64,000 bases of DNA from Oxyruncus cristatus. Lineage: Eukaryota > Chordata > Aves > Passeriformes > Cotingidae. The position numbers were made by a program, and so were the translations under genes. Below, one piece after another: positions 23,799 through 35,381 of the stretch (positions are counted from its first letter, which is position 1; the number at the start of each line of letters is the position of its first letter). Location: assembly GCA_013399855.1 (NCBI GenBank), contig VXAY01007011.1, forward strand, positions 577,736-641,735. Direction: 5' to 3'. Below the pieces are notes generated by a model. The model made no database searches. It was not told the DNA's origin and saw nothing but the letters and a program-made list of their open reading frames with translations.

Positions 23799-26513
23799 CT
23801 GAAAAACAGAAGGATTTGTATTAAAAAGAAATAAATAATAGTAATTTAAAAAAATTACACAGAGATGTTTCTACTAGCTCATCTTTGTGTATATAATGTG
23901 AGCACTTTTCAGTGCTGACATTTCCTTGCATGAATATTTTATGTGGGCATTGTACAGAGGCCAGCACTTGAGTTTGCTTTCCTGTAGTTGGTACATTTTA
24001 CCTGTTCTCCTCAAATTGTTACTTTTTTCCAAGATAGGAGAAAGAACTGTACTGTTGATGGGCGCTCCAGCAGTTGGCTTTCCTGTGAAACTACAAAGCG
24101 TTGTAAGGGCTCAGTGTAATCCATGTAGCTGCTTTGCTGTTCTCAGCCTCTGTATTTTTAGACTGTGGCTCTCTGTAAATTCCATCCAAGCAGTATCACT
24201 TGGAGGCAGGGCATAAAAAGACCTCCTTACCAAATAAATTTTTTTTTCCCAGACTTCCATTTCCATCCATACAAGGACCTTTTTTTATGGTCAGCAAAAC
24301 ACTGTGAATTTGTGCTAATGCATGTTGTGCCTTTGTGTTTCAAGATTTTAAGCTGTGGGGTATTTTTAGAGTGAAGAGATGGACAAGAGCTTTGTCTCCT
24401 CTTCAAATAGAGAAGTTCAGCATACAGTTTCACTAGTTACAGATTTACCATTGGAAGAGGTAGATAGGACTTAGCAGATGAATGCTATCGTTCTCCAGAA
24501 TATTTAGAAAAATTAATGGCAAAAAGGAGGAAATCTGACATTTCTGAGTAGTTGTGACAGTTTAGATAAGGAAATTTAAGCTTCAGAAATGTAAGGAAAC
24601 GTGCATGTTTGCTAGAGACAATATATACCCTGGAAGAAGTAGAAATAAGTCTTTGAAGTGTAATTACAAGGCAGTCTTCTCCTATTTAATTGATATTTAA
24701 ACATTGGCTAACATGGATCTTTGCCATTTAACTGACATTAACGACCTTGGTTAACTTGGTTTTGAGCTTTTTATTTTATTACACTGGTTTGTTTGTTTTA
24801 TGTTAATTTCACTTTAGTGCTTGCGTCCTTGTAAAATAGATTTTTTTTCTTTTCAAAAACAAACATCAAACATCAAGAATATCTGTTTTGTTTTAATATT
24901 TAAACATTAACACACATCTTGGGCATAATTGTATATGCATTTTATAGCATGAAAAAGCGAACCATATTGATTGTAAATCCTAAACATCTGCACTGCAAAC
25001 CAAAACCATACTTTTTTTGCGCACCTTGCTTTTTCTAAGTTTTCTTCTCATCATACTTTAAATATTTCATTTTTATTAAGTAATTGCTGGCATTGCTTTT
25101 GGCTTACCCCACACCTTTTTTTTTTAATTTCTATTTTATTCCTTTAAACTGTTTATCTTTTCTCCCCATCTGTTCTCTGCATCAATAACTTGTTTGGAAT
25201 AAACAAATCTTAAAACACGCTTTTTGACCACAAATCTGTTGCTGCTACAGTCACATAGGTGCAGCGAGCAGCACGCGGCAGGTCAGGGGTTCTGCTGGAG
25301 CAGTGGCCTCTTCCCTGCTCCCATATGCAGGCACACCAGTGTACCAGAAGGGATGAGCTTGTGATGGGTTTGCAAATCTGTGGTTCCTGTCCCTGGACAC
25401 ACAATCACCGTTAGCATCCTGCGCTGTTGCTGGAGCCCTCAGCAGAGGAGGGTGAGTGATTTTTGGTGCTCAGCAACTTGTTCATGTGTCTGTGCTTTGC
25501 TTTCCAGACCTGGGCACTTGAATTCAGTTAGGTGGCTTCTAAGTGTCTTTGGAATAGACAGAGAGATGTGCTTTCTGCCCTGAATGCCATGTACCACCTG
25601 GATTGCATTAATGCCCATCAGCTGTTAATGATAGTGGCAGCTGTATTTTAGACGCGTTAGAGTACTATTTGGCAAAAGGAGCTTGTCCCCCCCAGTCAGG
25701 ATTCTAGTTTTTCTGTAAAGCAATCCATATGTTTACTTTTCCTGGTTTTAGCAACCTTTGAGATTGTCACAGTATTTTAATCAGCTGGTAAATTGTTCAC
25801 TGCAAGGGAAATGGCTGCACATAAAGCTTCTTCACATCAGCAGCAACATTCTGCTGCCTCAGGACACCTGGATGTGGTGCTGATGGGAAGAAATACTCCA
25901 AAATTTGCCAAGCAGAACAACTAAACACAATCTCATTTGTTTTCTCTCTGTCTACTCATTGTCTTCATCCATCAGTAATTTCAACTGTGGTTGAATTTCT
26001 GCTTACATATTTGCATTTTGATTCCAACTTTCACCAACTGTTCTTCAACCCAGGGTCTTGACATGATTGGGCTTGGGAAAACCCATATGATATGGTGATC
26101 ATATGTATGGATTCTTGTATACAGCTGTAGTTACAAGGCACAGTGAACTTCAGTGAAAGCGAGAACACATGTGCTGCCACTGCTTATTTGTTGTACAGTT
26201 TTGGTTGTGATGGAACATCTGATGAAGTTGCCACACAACAGAGCAGCTTTAGAGCTGCCCGAAGAGATTTCATTCTCTGTCATTTCTCTTCCGTTTCTCC
26301 TTGTGATCTTCCACAAGCTTAGTCTATGAAAATGACACAAAAAGCCTGTTTTGATCCATTTAGACACTCAAGCATGAGAACGTCGTGTTTGGACATGTTG
26401 AAGTAGCTGTTGTAGGAGAAGAGTGATGGAAACCACGAACCACTGTAGGCAGGTAGATCATATGGGTCTCTTCATAGATTGACTGAGCTCAGTCTTCAGA
26501 TTGGTTGCCTTAC
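23799..26513. other. Unique non-coding DNA
   Basis: No gene supported. The ORFs at 23926-24216 and around 25210-25583 are short and featureless. The 25240-25330 part is locally GC-richer with a few CpGs. Confidence 0.5.
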
Positions 26514-26665
26514 CTGCACCTGCTCTGCTCTGTTTGGATAGCTGCTCCAGTATTTGCCCAAACCCATCTCTTCTGTTTTTGTTGTTCTTGCTATATATTT
26601 GTCTTTGAAGTAGACTCTCTGCAGCCTTCACTGTGAGCTGTTGTCTGTCAACACTAATTAGGCTT
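26514..26665 (-). other. Candidate 152-bp coding exon (unproven)
   Basis: The minus strand shows an acceptor (CCCACTTGTTATAG), 152 bases with one frame open throughout, and a consensus donor GTGCAG followed by GTAAGG. The frame starts in phase 2 and ends in phase 1. It encodes about 50 polar residues, including KAAESLLQRQIYSKNN and GFGQILEQLSKQSR, which look like part of a helical protein. I do not recognise the family. Its end phase does not fit the downstream 28-bp candidate, so if both are real another exon or a non-coding transcript must be assumed. Confidence 0.25.
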
Positions 26666-28590
26666 CTATAACAAGTGGGAATTAGAGTGCATCTGGACTT
26701 TGAGCATTTTAGATGGTGCAACTGTCTTGGTCAACTCTCGAGGTGTGATGTTTCAGCGAGGGAGAGCTACTGTATTTTTTTGCTGTTGTTGTTGCTATAT
26801 TTTTGTTCCATTGTGAAAGGTGTGTGTTCCTCCTCTGTTGAATTTGTTGGCCATATTTCTTAGTGCTGCTGTCAGACTTAACTGGGCCAGTGTACTGCAA
26901 ACATTACGTGGTGTGAAATGCGGAGGTACAGATGTCTCCTGCACCTAATACTGCCCTCCTCCCCCCAGATAAAAAAATCCCCACCAACCCTTAATCCTTC
27001 CATTTGATTTCCTTGGCAGTATTCATAAATTCCTTCAATATCCTTTATGTTGTAGAATTTAAAAAATGAATGACTGAAATCTACAGATGACATATTTCTT
27101 CAGAAGTCACTTAGTTGTGAGTGTTCAGTCACATATCAGAAACTACACCTGTAAATGACACACATGACTTAGAAATATGTTTCTAAAACACGGGGTTCAG
27201 GCTTAACTGAGGTAACCACGGGTAAGTGTGGGACTTCCTAGTCACTGTTTACCTTCTTTTAACTGGTCTTCATCCGTTCTAGGGGGGGGAGTTAAGTAAT
27301 TAGGACTTGAAAACAAATTCCCTCACTGAATAACAAAGAACAAGAGCGTCTTTAGAGCGCCTGTATCTTTGTGCTTCCTGATACAGAAGTGACCATGTTG
27401 CAGCAATGAAATAATGCAAAGTTTTGGGAGAATGCCAGCATTCAGCTTTTTTGGTTGCTTGGTTGTTTTTGCGATGAACACATTTTTGTGTTGAAAACAA
27501 TTCTTGAAAGATTGTTTCTTTTATAAAAATACACTATTTTCAAATGCTATTTACTTATACTTTAGATGCCTATGTTTTTATTTATTTAATTGTTGCTTTT
27601 GATTTTGAGCATACTATTAAGAATTTTGCTGTTTCAGGTCTAAAATGTAAATATACAACAAATTCTTTACTTCTTTATGTTGATTTTATGCCCACTGAAA
27701 ACCCTTAATGAGAAACAGGTTTTATTTTTCAGGAGATACTTGCTAAGTTTTGTGTATACATTTTAATGTAATTTGCTGAAGCAGTATCGATTTGTCTTTA
27801 GAAGTAGGTACTGGCCACTTTTGCTTACGGAATTGGACATTGCCTAACTAAATTTGTAGTCTTGCTTTTCATATATTGAAGACAGTTATTTAATTTAATT
27901 TTTGGAAAATGCATCATAAAAACGTTGTCCTCAACAGGTACTTATATTAGAATACCAAAATCAGTGTGTTTAAATGTAAATAAAATATCCAATTTTGAAC
28001 TGGATTTATAAACTCTTCTAGACATCTTGACTCAATGAAAGTTCAAACAAGTTTCATTGCTGTACTTGTTACTAGCTTTCTTTTTTCCTAACGTTATATT
28101 TTGATTTTTATGCACTAAATATTTTTTCAAGTTAAAGAAGTTGTGAAATTAGTTTGAAGCTGCATTAACTCATTTGGGACTACGTTTTTGGGATTAGTGG
28201 TGTAAACTAAGAATGCTGATGCAAAGTTGTCTCGGTTGTTAAAAGGCTGATTTTGAGTTCTAGTAGGAAATTACCTGTAAAATATAAATTAAATGATACT
28301 CTCCATGGTGCATAAGCGTAAGTTGTGCAAGTAAAATTCTAGATACTTTCTTTGCTGAGAAATAGACAGGTTTTTGCTGTTGGAGAATTTTCTCCTACAG
28401 TGAAACAGAGGTTTATGTGACACCCCTTTCAAGAAGCAATAGAGATGGAAAATTGAGACTTCTACACACCAGGCTGGCAAATGGTAGCACTTCTTTCTAA
28501 ATATTGTTCACATTTGTGTTCACAGAAAAATAAGTGAATTGTAGACTTGTGAGATGTAATATGAGAGAAACTATGTGTATTGATATGTAA
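26666..28590. other. Unique non-coding DNA
   Basis: AT-rich sequence rich in TTTT/AAAA words; no gene, no recognised repeat. A G run sits near 27283-27289. Confidence 0.55.
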
Positions 28591-28591
28591 T

Positions 28592-28650
28592 GTTTGGTAC
28601 AAAGTCCTTTGCAATGAATGCAAAGGCTGCCATTGGCTGGGCTGAGCTTT
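28592..28650. repeat. Possible third copy of the sauropsid palindromic repeat
   Basis: The words ACAAAGTCCTTTG, TGCAAAGGCTGCCATTGG and TGGGCTGAGCTTTT follow the order of the palindromic repeat at 8950-9023, but the arms pair only weakly. It may be a more decayed copy or a coincidence. Confidence 0.3.
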
Positions 28651-29369
28651 TATCTGGCTGTGTAACGAGCTGTTAAGAGAGTTTCTTAAATAGAAGCAAT
28701 GGGGTTTTCTTTATCTAGACTGCTGTTCCCAAGTGTAGTAGGTACTTCAGTGTGGTGGTCAAGAATAAAGTGTGTTTTTTCTGGCAGTAATTAGGTAGGT
28801 GTTTTCCCTTTTTTGACAATTTTCTATTTCTGTGATTTTAAAGAGTTTTGATTGCTACAGTAAAAACTGTTGATGTTCTTGATTTTGTTGCAATCCTTTG
28901 ACTCAGATAATATAACAAATACTTCTTGTGCAGGAGTAGGCACAAGCTTCATGACTTATGAGTCTAATGGAACATTATCTGCCTTGTCTGAAACATGGAA
29001 GTCCCAGTTTCCTCTGGATTGATTTGAGTTATGCCTTTTTTCTGATATCTATGACTTTTATATCGATAGATAACGCAGGAGAAACTCAGTTTAGTTTGAA
29101 TTCATCTCTACAGTTTATAGTCTCTTCTGTCTTTTGCATATCTCTTACTACAGTCCTGATGCATGCAGTTTTAATGTCAGCAGGTAATTCAGTTCTGGTG
29201 GAAACAAGCCTCATCTGTTAGAAATCCTACCAACTGAAAATTCAAACCAGAACGAAGGATTTTACCACAAGCAGCTTCACTGCTGTGAACCACCTCACTC
29301 TCCCAGAGCAGCTCACTTGGTGTTGCTTGACCTAAGCAGCGTCCCAAAACGGGTGCATATATTTTTAAA
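28651..29369. other. Unique non-coding DNA
   Basis: AT-rich sequence. The 87-codon plus-strand frame at 28958-29221 is hydrophobic but has no family signature and no flanking gene structure. No repeat recognised. Confidence 0.5.
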
Positions 29370-29610
29370 TGTGTGTCTGCCCCTTCTGCGTGTTTTGTAT
29401 CCACTTTCGTGTCAGCGAGCGCGGGGTGAGCAGAAGGCCGGCGTGAGGGCCACGCGGGCTGCAGCAGGAGGCTTCTCCAGTGGGCTCCCATCTGTCAGGG
29501 CTGCGTGCTGATAAAGCTTGCGGCAGCTGGCTCGGCTCGCCGCTAATCCATTCATCCCGGCTGTGGATCAGGAGGTGGCCTGTCCCTTCCCGGAGGCCTG
29601 TGGACCTTGG
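29370..29610. promoter_or_regulatory. GC-rich island with TAATCC site, candidate enhancer
   Basis: An isolated GC-rich, CpG-containing block in AT-rich surroundings. It includes an E-box CAGCTG near 29524 and a TAATCC core (OTX/PITX/GSC type) near 29543. ORFs of 100 and 109 codons cross it on the minus strand in overlapping frames, as expected of GC-rich non-coding DNA. It is too small for a typical housekeeping promoter. Role is inference. Confidence 0.3.
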
Positions 29611-30104
29611 AGAGTTGCCGTAGCCTCTGAGCAGTCCCCCTGGAGTTGGCAGCAAGTATAATGACAGAGCACATGCAACTTGAGCAAGGGGCATGTGTGG
29701 CGGCTGTAGGGCATTGTGCCGGGGACAAAGCCGGTCGCTCTCCTCCCACCTGACCTGTTATGCCTTCATCAACAACAGTGTGTTTGCAGTTGAAGTGCTA
29801 GCTATGGGTAGAAGATCATTATTAATGTGTTACTTGGGGAGGAATTGTGAAGTCCTGGAATATTTTTGTGCGTATCGTGCAACTCATTGCGCACAGACTG
29901 CCGAGCGGAGTTAGCTGCTTGGAGCTCCAGATGGCACCGACGACTGTGAGAGACCACGACTGTATGTGATCTTTCCTACTGCTTTTTGGTGTAGGCGTAT
30001 TATTGCTGTTACAAATAATTTATGAGGATAGTGGTTATTTAAAACCATGTAGTAGGTTGCATTTCCCTCCCCTATCAAGGCTACATAGCTTGTTAACTCA
30101 CGAA

Positions 30105-30215
30105 AGTAGTGAGATAATTCCTGCCCTAAAAATTTACAGCCTTTTGTGCACAAAATCTGTCATTGAGCCTGGAAGCACTGAGAGGAGGATTGCTGAGAAT
30201 GGGAGACACAGAAGA
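30105..30215. repeat. Possible L2/L3-type LINE remnant
   Basis: The phrase ATTCCTGCCCTAAAAATTTACAG, followed by a purine-rich stretch with GGGAGACACAGAAGAAG, recalls the ancient LINE tail that reads roughly GTCCCTGCCCTAAAGAGCTTACA. The match is short and decayed. Confidence 0.3.
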
Positions 30216-33200
30216 AGATAAGTTCAGAGAGAGAACAGGAATAGAAAGATGACAGGGGAGCGTACGTGTGGCAGAGCAGTGTAAGAGCTGAAACGCTGTA
30301 AAATCGGCCAGCAAGTACGACCTTGTAGCTGAGGGATGGAATCTTCAAATCATCCATTAGGAATAGCACTTCTTTCTTTTATTGAAAGGGGCCTGAATAT
30401 TTTGTGAAACACAGGATGGCAACGCGTCATGAAACAATAAAAAGGAAAGATGTAGGCAGGAGTGATTAACTGGCTTGTCGCCTGTCACAGTTCCCCAGTC
30501 AGTAGAAGCAGCACATCCTCAGCTACCACATGTCTCCTGCAACTGCATCTGTAGATATGTAGCATTTTATTTACTTGATGACTTCCCTTAAAAAAAACCA
30601 TAAATCCCGGAAGTCACAAAGTAATTAAACAGCTTAGAAGAAATTGGGTTTATCCCACAAAAAAAATGCCTGAGAATTTAAGAGAATCCCGATCTAATGA
30701 TTGGCATCTGTTGCAGCAAACACCTCTGAGGCAGTCCAGAAGCAAAATGGACACACTGCTGCTGCTTGATTTGACTCCCCAATCAATGGCTGGCATGACC
30801 TTCAGTGCATATGACATACTAAAAGATGCAGGACACAGCAATGTGAACTGACGTGGAGGATGCAGCGTAAAGAAAACAAAACAAAAACTGCTCAGAGCTC
30901 TGTCACAAGCTTTTTACACCAAAGTTTTGTGGCAGAAAGTTGCAGAGGCTACATGAAAAGCAGTATGATATTCAGAACTGTCTTTATCTGAGCTGAGAGG
31001 TGGCTCATCGTCACAGATGAATTGCTTTAAAAGCATATGTAAAGGAGTACATATACAATAACAGAGAATAAATGGATTTTGCTCTCCTTTTTTATGATGA
31101 GACCCCTCTTCAGAGGGATACTTTAAATGAATCAGTGTGTTGAAATCCTCAGAAAGGAAGACTCGGTTGTACAGAAAGCATAAATAGAGCACGCAATGCA
31201 AAATGTCGGAGCAAAAGCTTCGTTAGGAAAATCACATTCACAACTTGATAGACTGGGCTTCATGGTTTTGTAGCTCTCTGATGAGCCCAGCTCTAGTTTG
31301 CTTCAATCAGGAAAATCTATCTCAAGTAGCTACACTGCAGTCCAGACTTACGTGAACAGTTAAATTCTCAATACCTTAACTACACTGTGGAAACATGGAT
31401 AGATGAAATGGAACGTTAGATAAAATTGGATTTGGCATAGTAAATTTATATAGATTTTTTTAGGCCTGTGCTATTTCTGTGGGATGCTGTTCTGTTTTGA
31501 CTCTAATTTTAGTTTGGAGAACTTGTTTGATTTCCTTTTTCACATCCATATGTGCTCATATGGTGAATTTATAGTCTTTTTACTAGGTTTTCATTATGTT
31601 AACTAATTATTATAGCACTGTGGAAGCAGTGCCATAGTTCATACTGAGATATAAGTTTAATCAGTAGAAGTGGGGGTTTTTGTTAAACATTCCAATATCA
31701 GGACTTAGGATTTTAAAACAGTTTTAAAACTAATATTTTTGGAGATATGTAAACAGATGCAAGAGGAAGGCATGGTAAAATCAGTTGATAAGAGAATTTT
31801 TTCTGGATTAATCCAATAGTTCAAATTTCCTGGAACTTACTGAAAGTCAAGCATATATACTCTGCAGATGCTGAAATACACTAAATAATAAAAAAGTTTA
31901 AAACCCACTGAAAATAGCTTCCTAAAAGGATGTATTATCTTGTTCCCTTTTAATGACTTGATGGCTCCCGGTACATCTTTTCATATGTGTGCATGAGGTC
32001 TTTCCTGTTGGGGGCTTGTCCATGTGCCTTGTCATTATCTTCTGTTGTCACGGAGAGACTGAAATGGGAGCAGCAGCTCTGACAGTGGCTTTTACTTGGG
32101 TATCAATGCCAAGGATTAAATTTCAAGTGCTCTGTGTTCTGCAGAGAGTCTGCTATGAAAAGTGGAGGATTTATACAAATACAGCTTGATAGTTAAGTGT
32201 TTCTCTAAAACTACTGGCTGCCTTCTCTTTACCTCAGTTATCTTCCTGGCTCAGTGGTATTCCTTTCCCCAAGGCATCAGTCTTCAGTGTGAAATGCTGT
32301 GTCCAGGACTCACAGATCTCTCTTGGAGAGATGGGAAGATGAGAAGAAGCTCTCCCAGGAGCACACAGAAGTTACTGGAGGTGGGCTTAGCACTGGGAGG
32401 GGATGGACAATGGGAAGCCACAGAAGGAAAAGGGTTGAGGAAGAAGGCTGATGGGGTAGATGAGAGAGGATGGGAATAATTTAAGCTTTGATGAAGCTCA
32501 AAGGGCTTTCTGGGGGTTTGAGTTGAGATCCATCAGCAGAAGTTTGTTTTGAAAAAGTGGATGGTGGAAATGAAGATGAGAACATGGAAAAGCAGGGTGA
32601 AACATGCTCACTAATCTTGATGATGGAGAGATGGAAATTGAGGTATTAGTTGCTGAAGTAATTTTGTTTCCGAAGTGGTGGAGGAAGAAATTGCACGTCT
32701 GTTATTGAGGACTTATGTACGATAGCTTGGATAATTCTTTGTCACCATCCCTGGCCTTGCAGATGTTTCTGCGAACTCTCTCCCTGTTGTGCTACCACCA
32801 GCTCTTGCATCCCAGAGCCTTCACTGAATTTTCTGTGACCTGCCATCAGCTGGCCACATGGCCTGGCAGTGGTCATGCTGAGTGCTGCCTGCCCCAGGAT
32901 TCTCACCAAATGGAGCGCGATGAAAACTGATTTCAGTAAGAAGATGACCACATGTTTGCTGTTTGCATCAAGGCAGAAGGCAGTGTTTGTCCCATACTTT
33001 ATAGTGGCACTTTGATGTTCCCGTGTTTGTGTGGGTCATTTTTACAGTTTAAACTCTGGGATATACTATAGATGAGTGTTCATGTTTAGTGCACTTCTGA
33101 GCCATGACAGCACTCTCTTTTGTGGCCTTACAGTTGCTCCTTCCTCAGCAGTGTATGAAAAAAAAATCTTTATCATCAGCTTTTCTTTTGCAGTAAAGAA

Positions 33201-35112
33201 GTAGGTGCAGGGAAATAAAATGTAATTGCATCATTTGGTGGGCAGGCTTTGACCAGAGCTTAAAGGCTTAAAAGACTAGAAAACCCAACCTATTGCTGTG
33301 TTTGTTTTTTAATTAAAAGCTTGTGAATGGAAGACATATCCTATCCTACTGCATAATTAACAAAATGTGTTTAGCCTGACATATAATAGACAACATAAAT
33401 GGATGAACAGAAGCAGAAACAGCAAGGCTTGCAAGGAAGTCACCCAGGACTCATGGTGTTCATTGATATTTAAAAAGAAACTGATACAGTAGAAATAGAT
33501 CAGTTTTTAGCCTGGGGCTGAAAGACAGATCTTTTCACCATTCACAATTTTTTTTAAGAGGATCCATTTGTGACTGCAGCATGCCTTTGAGGAAGGACAG
33601 ACAGAGAGAAGTTGTATGTATTGCTTCAATATTTCTTGAAAAAAAAAACTTTTTTTTTGCCTGTAGACATATAGGCAGCCATATTCTGTAGTGGAACTAA
33701 TATTTGTCATTCAGGTTTTGTGTTTCTAGGTTTGCTTAAAATATCTTCTTGTCTTTCCTTATGCCTTTTTCTCTGCCGCCTTCTTACCCTTCCACCTCCC
33801 TTCCCACTCGTAATAAAAAGGGAGAAATAACAGAGAAGAGGAGAAAGAAACCAAGGAAACATAGTTAATTGGCTACTGCTTGTGTAAGCACTCTGAAATA
33901 AACATGGCAAGGTCAGCTACACACCAGAGGCACACTTCTTGATGATAGAATAGCTGTGCTTGTGGGACAGAGGAAGAACCTTTATGCTGTAATCACGGAT
34001 CACACAAGATCCGTTACTTGGTTCTGCACATATCACATTGTGCTTTCTCTCCAAGCAGGGACTTTCTTACATTTGGTTCCCTGACTAGAAGGTCATGCCT
34101 TTACTTAGGAACTTTTTCTCACTTCCAGCTTAAGCACAGCTATTATTGGTAGTTTTTACCCATTTCTGCTTATGCCAGATTGACCTTTCTCATATTTAGC
34201 TGTCTTTCCTGTCATGTTTATCTTCTGATCATTTTAATTTGCGCAGTTTATTTTTTCATAAGGATGCTTCATCTGTAACTAGTGATAGACAAAAAATACA
34301 GCAGTCTTATTCTTCTCCAGATTAGGTGCAGCTATCTGTGTAGAAATAGTTTTGGAAACCATTCATAATGCAACATCCAATGTTTCAGAATTGGTCAACT
34401 TCTGACATCCTTTCTGCTGTCCTTGAGTATTATGTTATCTATAGCACCTGATTCCCAAACCGTTAAAATTTATTATACCTTGGGAAGTGATGTAGATTAA
34501 ATATGAATAAATACATCTTTATATATAATCTTCTTTCTTCCCCTATGGTAATACCATGTAGTAAGTATGCACTGATTTTATCACTGGAGACCAAGTTTTT
34601 TGAGGAGCACATGCAATACCGGGCTCAGGGTCCAGCACACTGTTATCATCCTCCATGGGTTGTCTCCCAAAACCTTTTTTTTTACCCGTTTGAGAATTTA
34701 AAAGTTACTTCACATATAAATTACCTTGCTGATGCTAGGTTGTCCTGCAGATAATTTTCATATACTGCAAAGTGTGTGAGATACCTGAACCAGGTATTTC
34801 AAGGAACTGAAGAGAAATAGCAGATTTAAATTTGTTTTGTATTTATAAAAACTAAGCACCATAAGTTGCAAGTTTAAGTCCAGGATAGTGACTGACCCTG
34901 GCTGCTCCAGTTCTTAGCTTTTGAGGTAAAAGACTGGTTCATGCCTTTTCATCTTGAAGTTTCTGGTTTCATACAGCGATAAGAACATCCCACAGATGCC
35001 TTCTTTGTTTTGGGGCAGGCAAACCCATTTGTAATTCCAGATTGTCTCCCTGTCTACTACAGTGAGCACCTTAACAAAGCTGTTCCTACCTCAGCGGAAT
35101 TCACAATATTCT
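30216..35112. other. Unique non-coding DNA
   Basis: No gene supported. The ORFs at 30914-31201 and 32162-32479 carry no motif. A plus-strand purine-rich stretch at 32310-32660 accounts for the acidic and basic composition of the latter. Confidence 0.5.
32310..32660 (+). other. Purine-rich strand-asymmetric block
   Basis: The plus strand is strongly enriched in G and A (GATGGGAAG, GAGGAAGAAGG and similar words) over some 350 bp without a repeating unit. It may be a decayed low-complexity tract or an unrecognised old element. A similar block lies at 38800-39275. Confidence 0.45.
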
Positions 35113-35381
35113 TTATTTTATCTGAACAAGGGTTTGATCAAAGAATCTTACAGCCTTTCTGTAGCAGCATTTTCTGCGTTCAGAGCTGGAGGTGTAACGA
35201 TAAATGCCAAAAAGCAACAAGTTAGCTCCATCCAGGCTTTTAAGATCATTGCGGAGAATCTGGAGAACCTCTGCAGCAGCATAGGTTTTAGACCATGTGT
35301 TGTTTGTCGTGTTGTCCTGACTATTTTCAATCAATATGGTTCTGAGCAGCCCTTCTAAACCATGTAGCTTTATAAACAGAC
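35113..35381 (-). other. Candidate coding exon, internal or terminal (unproven)
   Basis: On the minus strand a good acceptor (GGATTTTCATTTTCAG) opens a frame of about 89 codons that runs to a TAA at 35113-35115. A donor (GGCT followed by GTAAGA) at 35151-35152 would instead make a 230-bp internal exon, phase 1 in and phase 0 out. The peptide includes HGLEGLLRTILIENSQD, TYAAAEVLQILRNDLKSLDG and GIYRYTSSSERRKCCYRK. The first parts look helical, like a HEAT or armadillo protein. I do not recognise it. The plus strand is also largely open here, which weakens the case. Confidence 0.3.
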
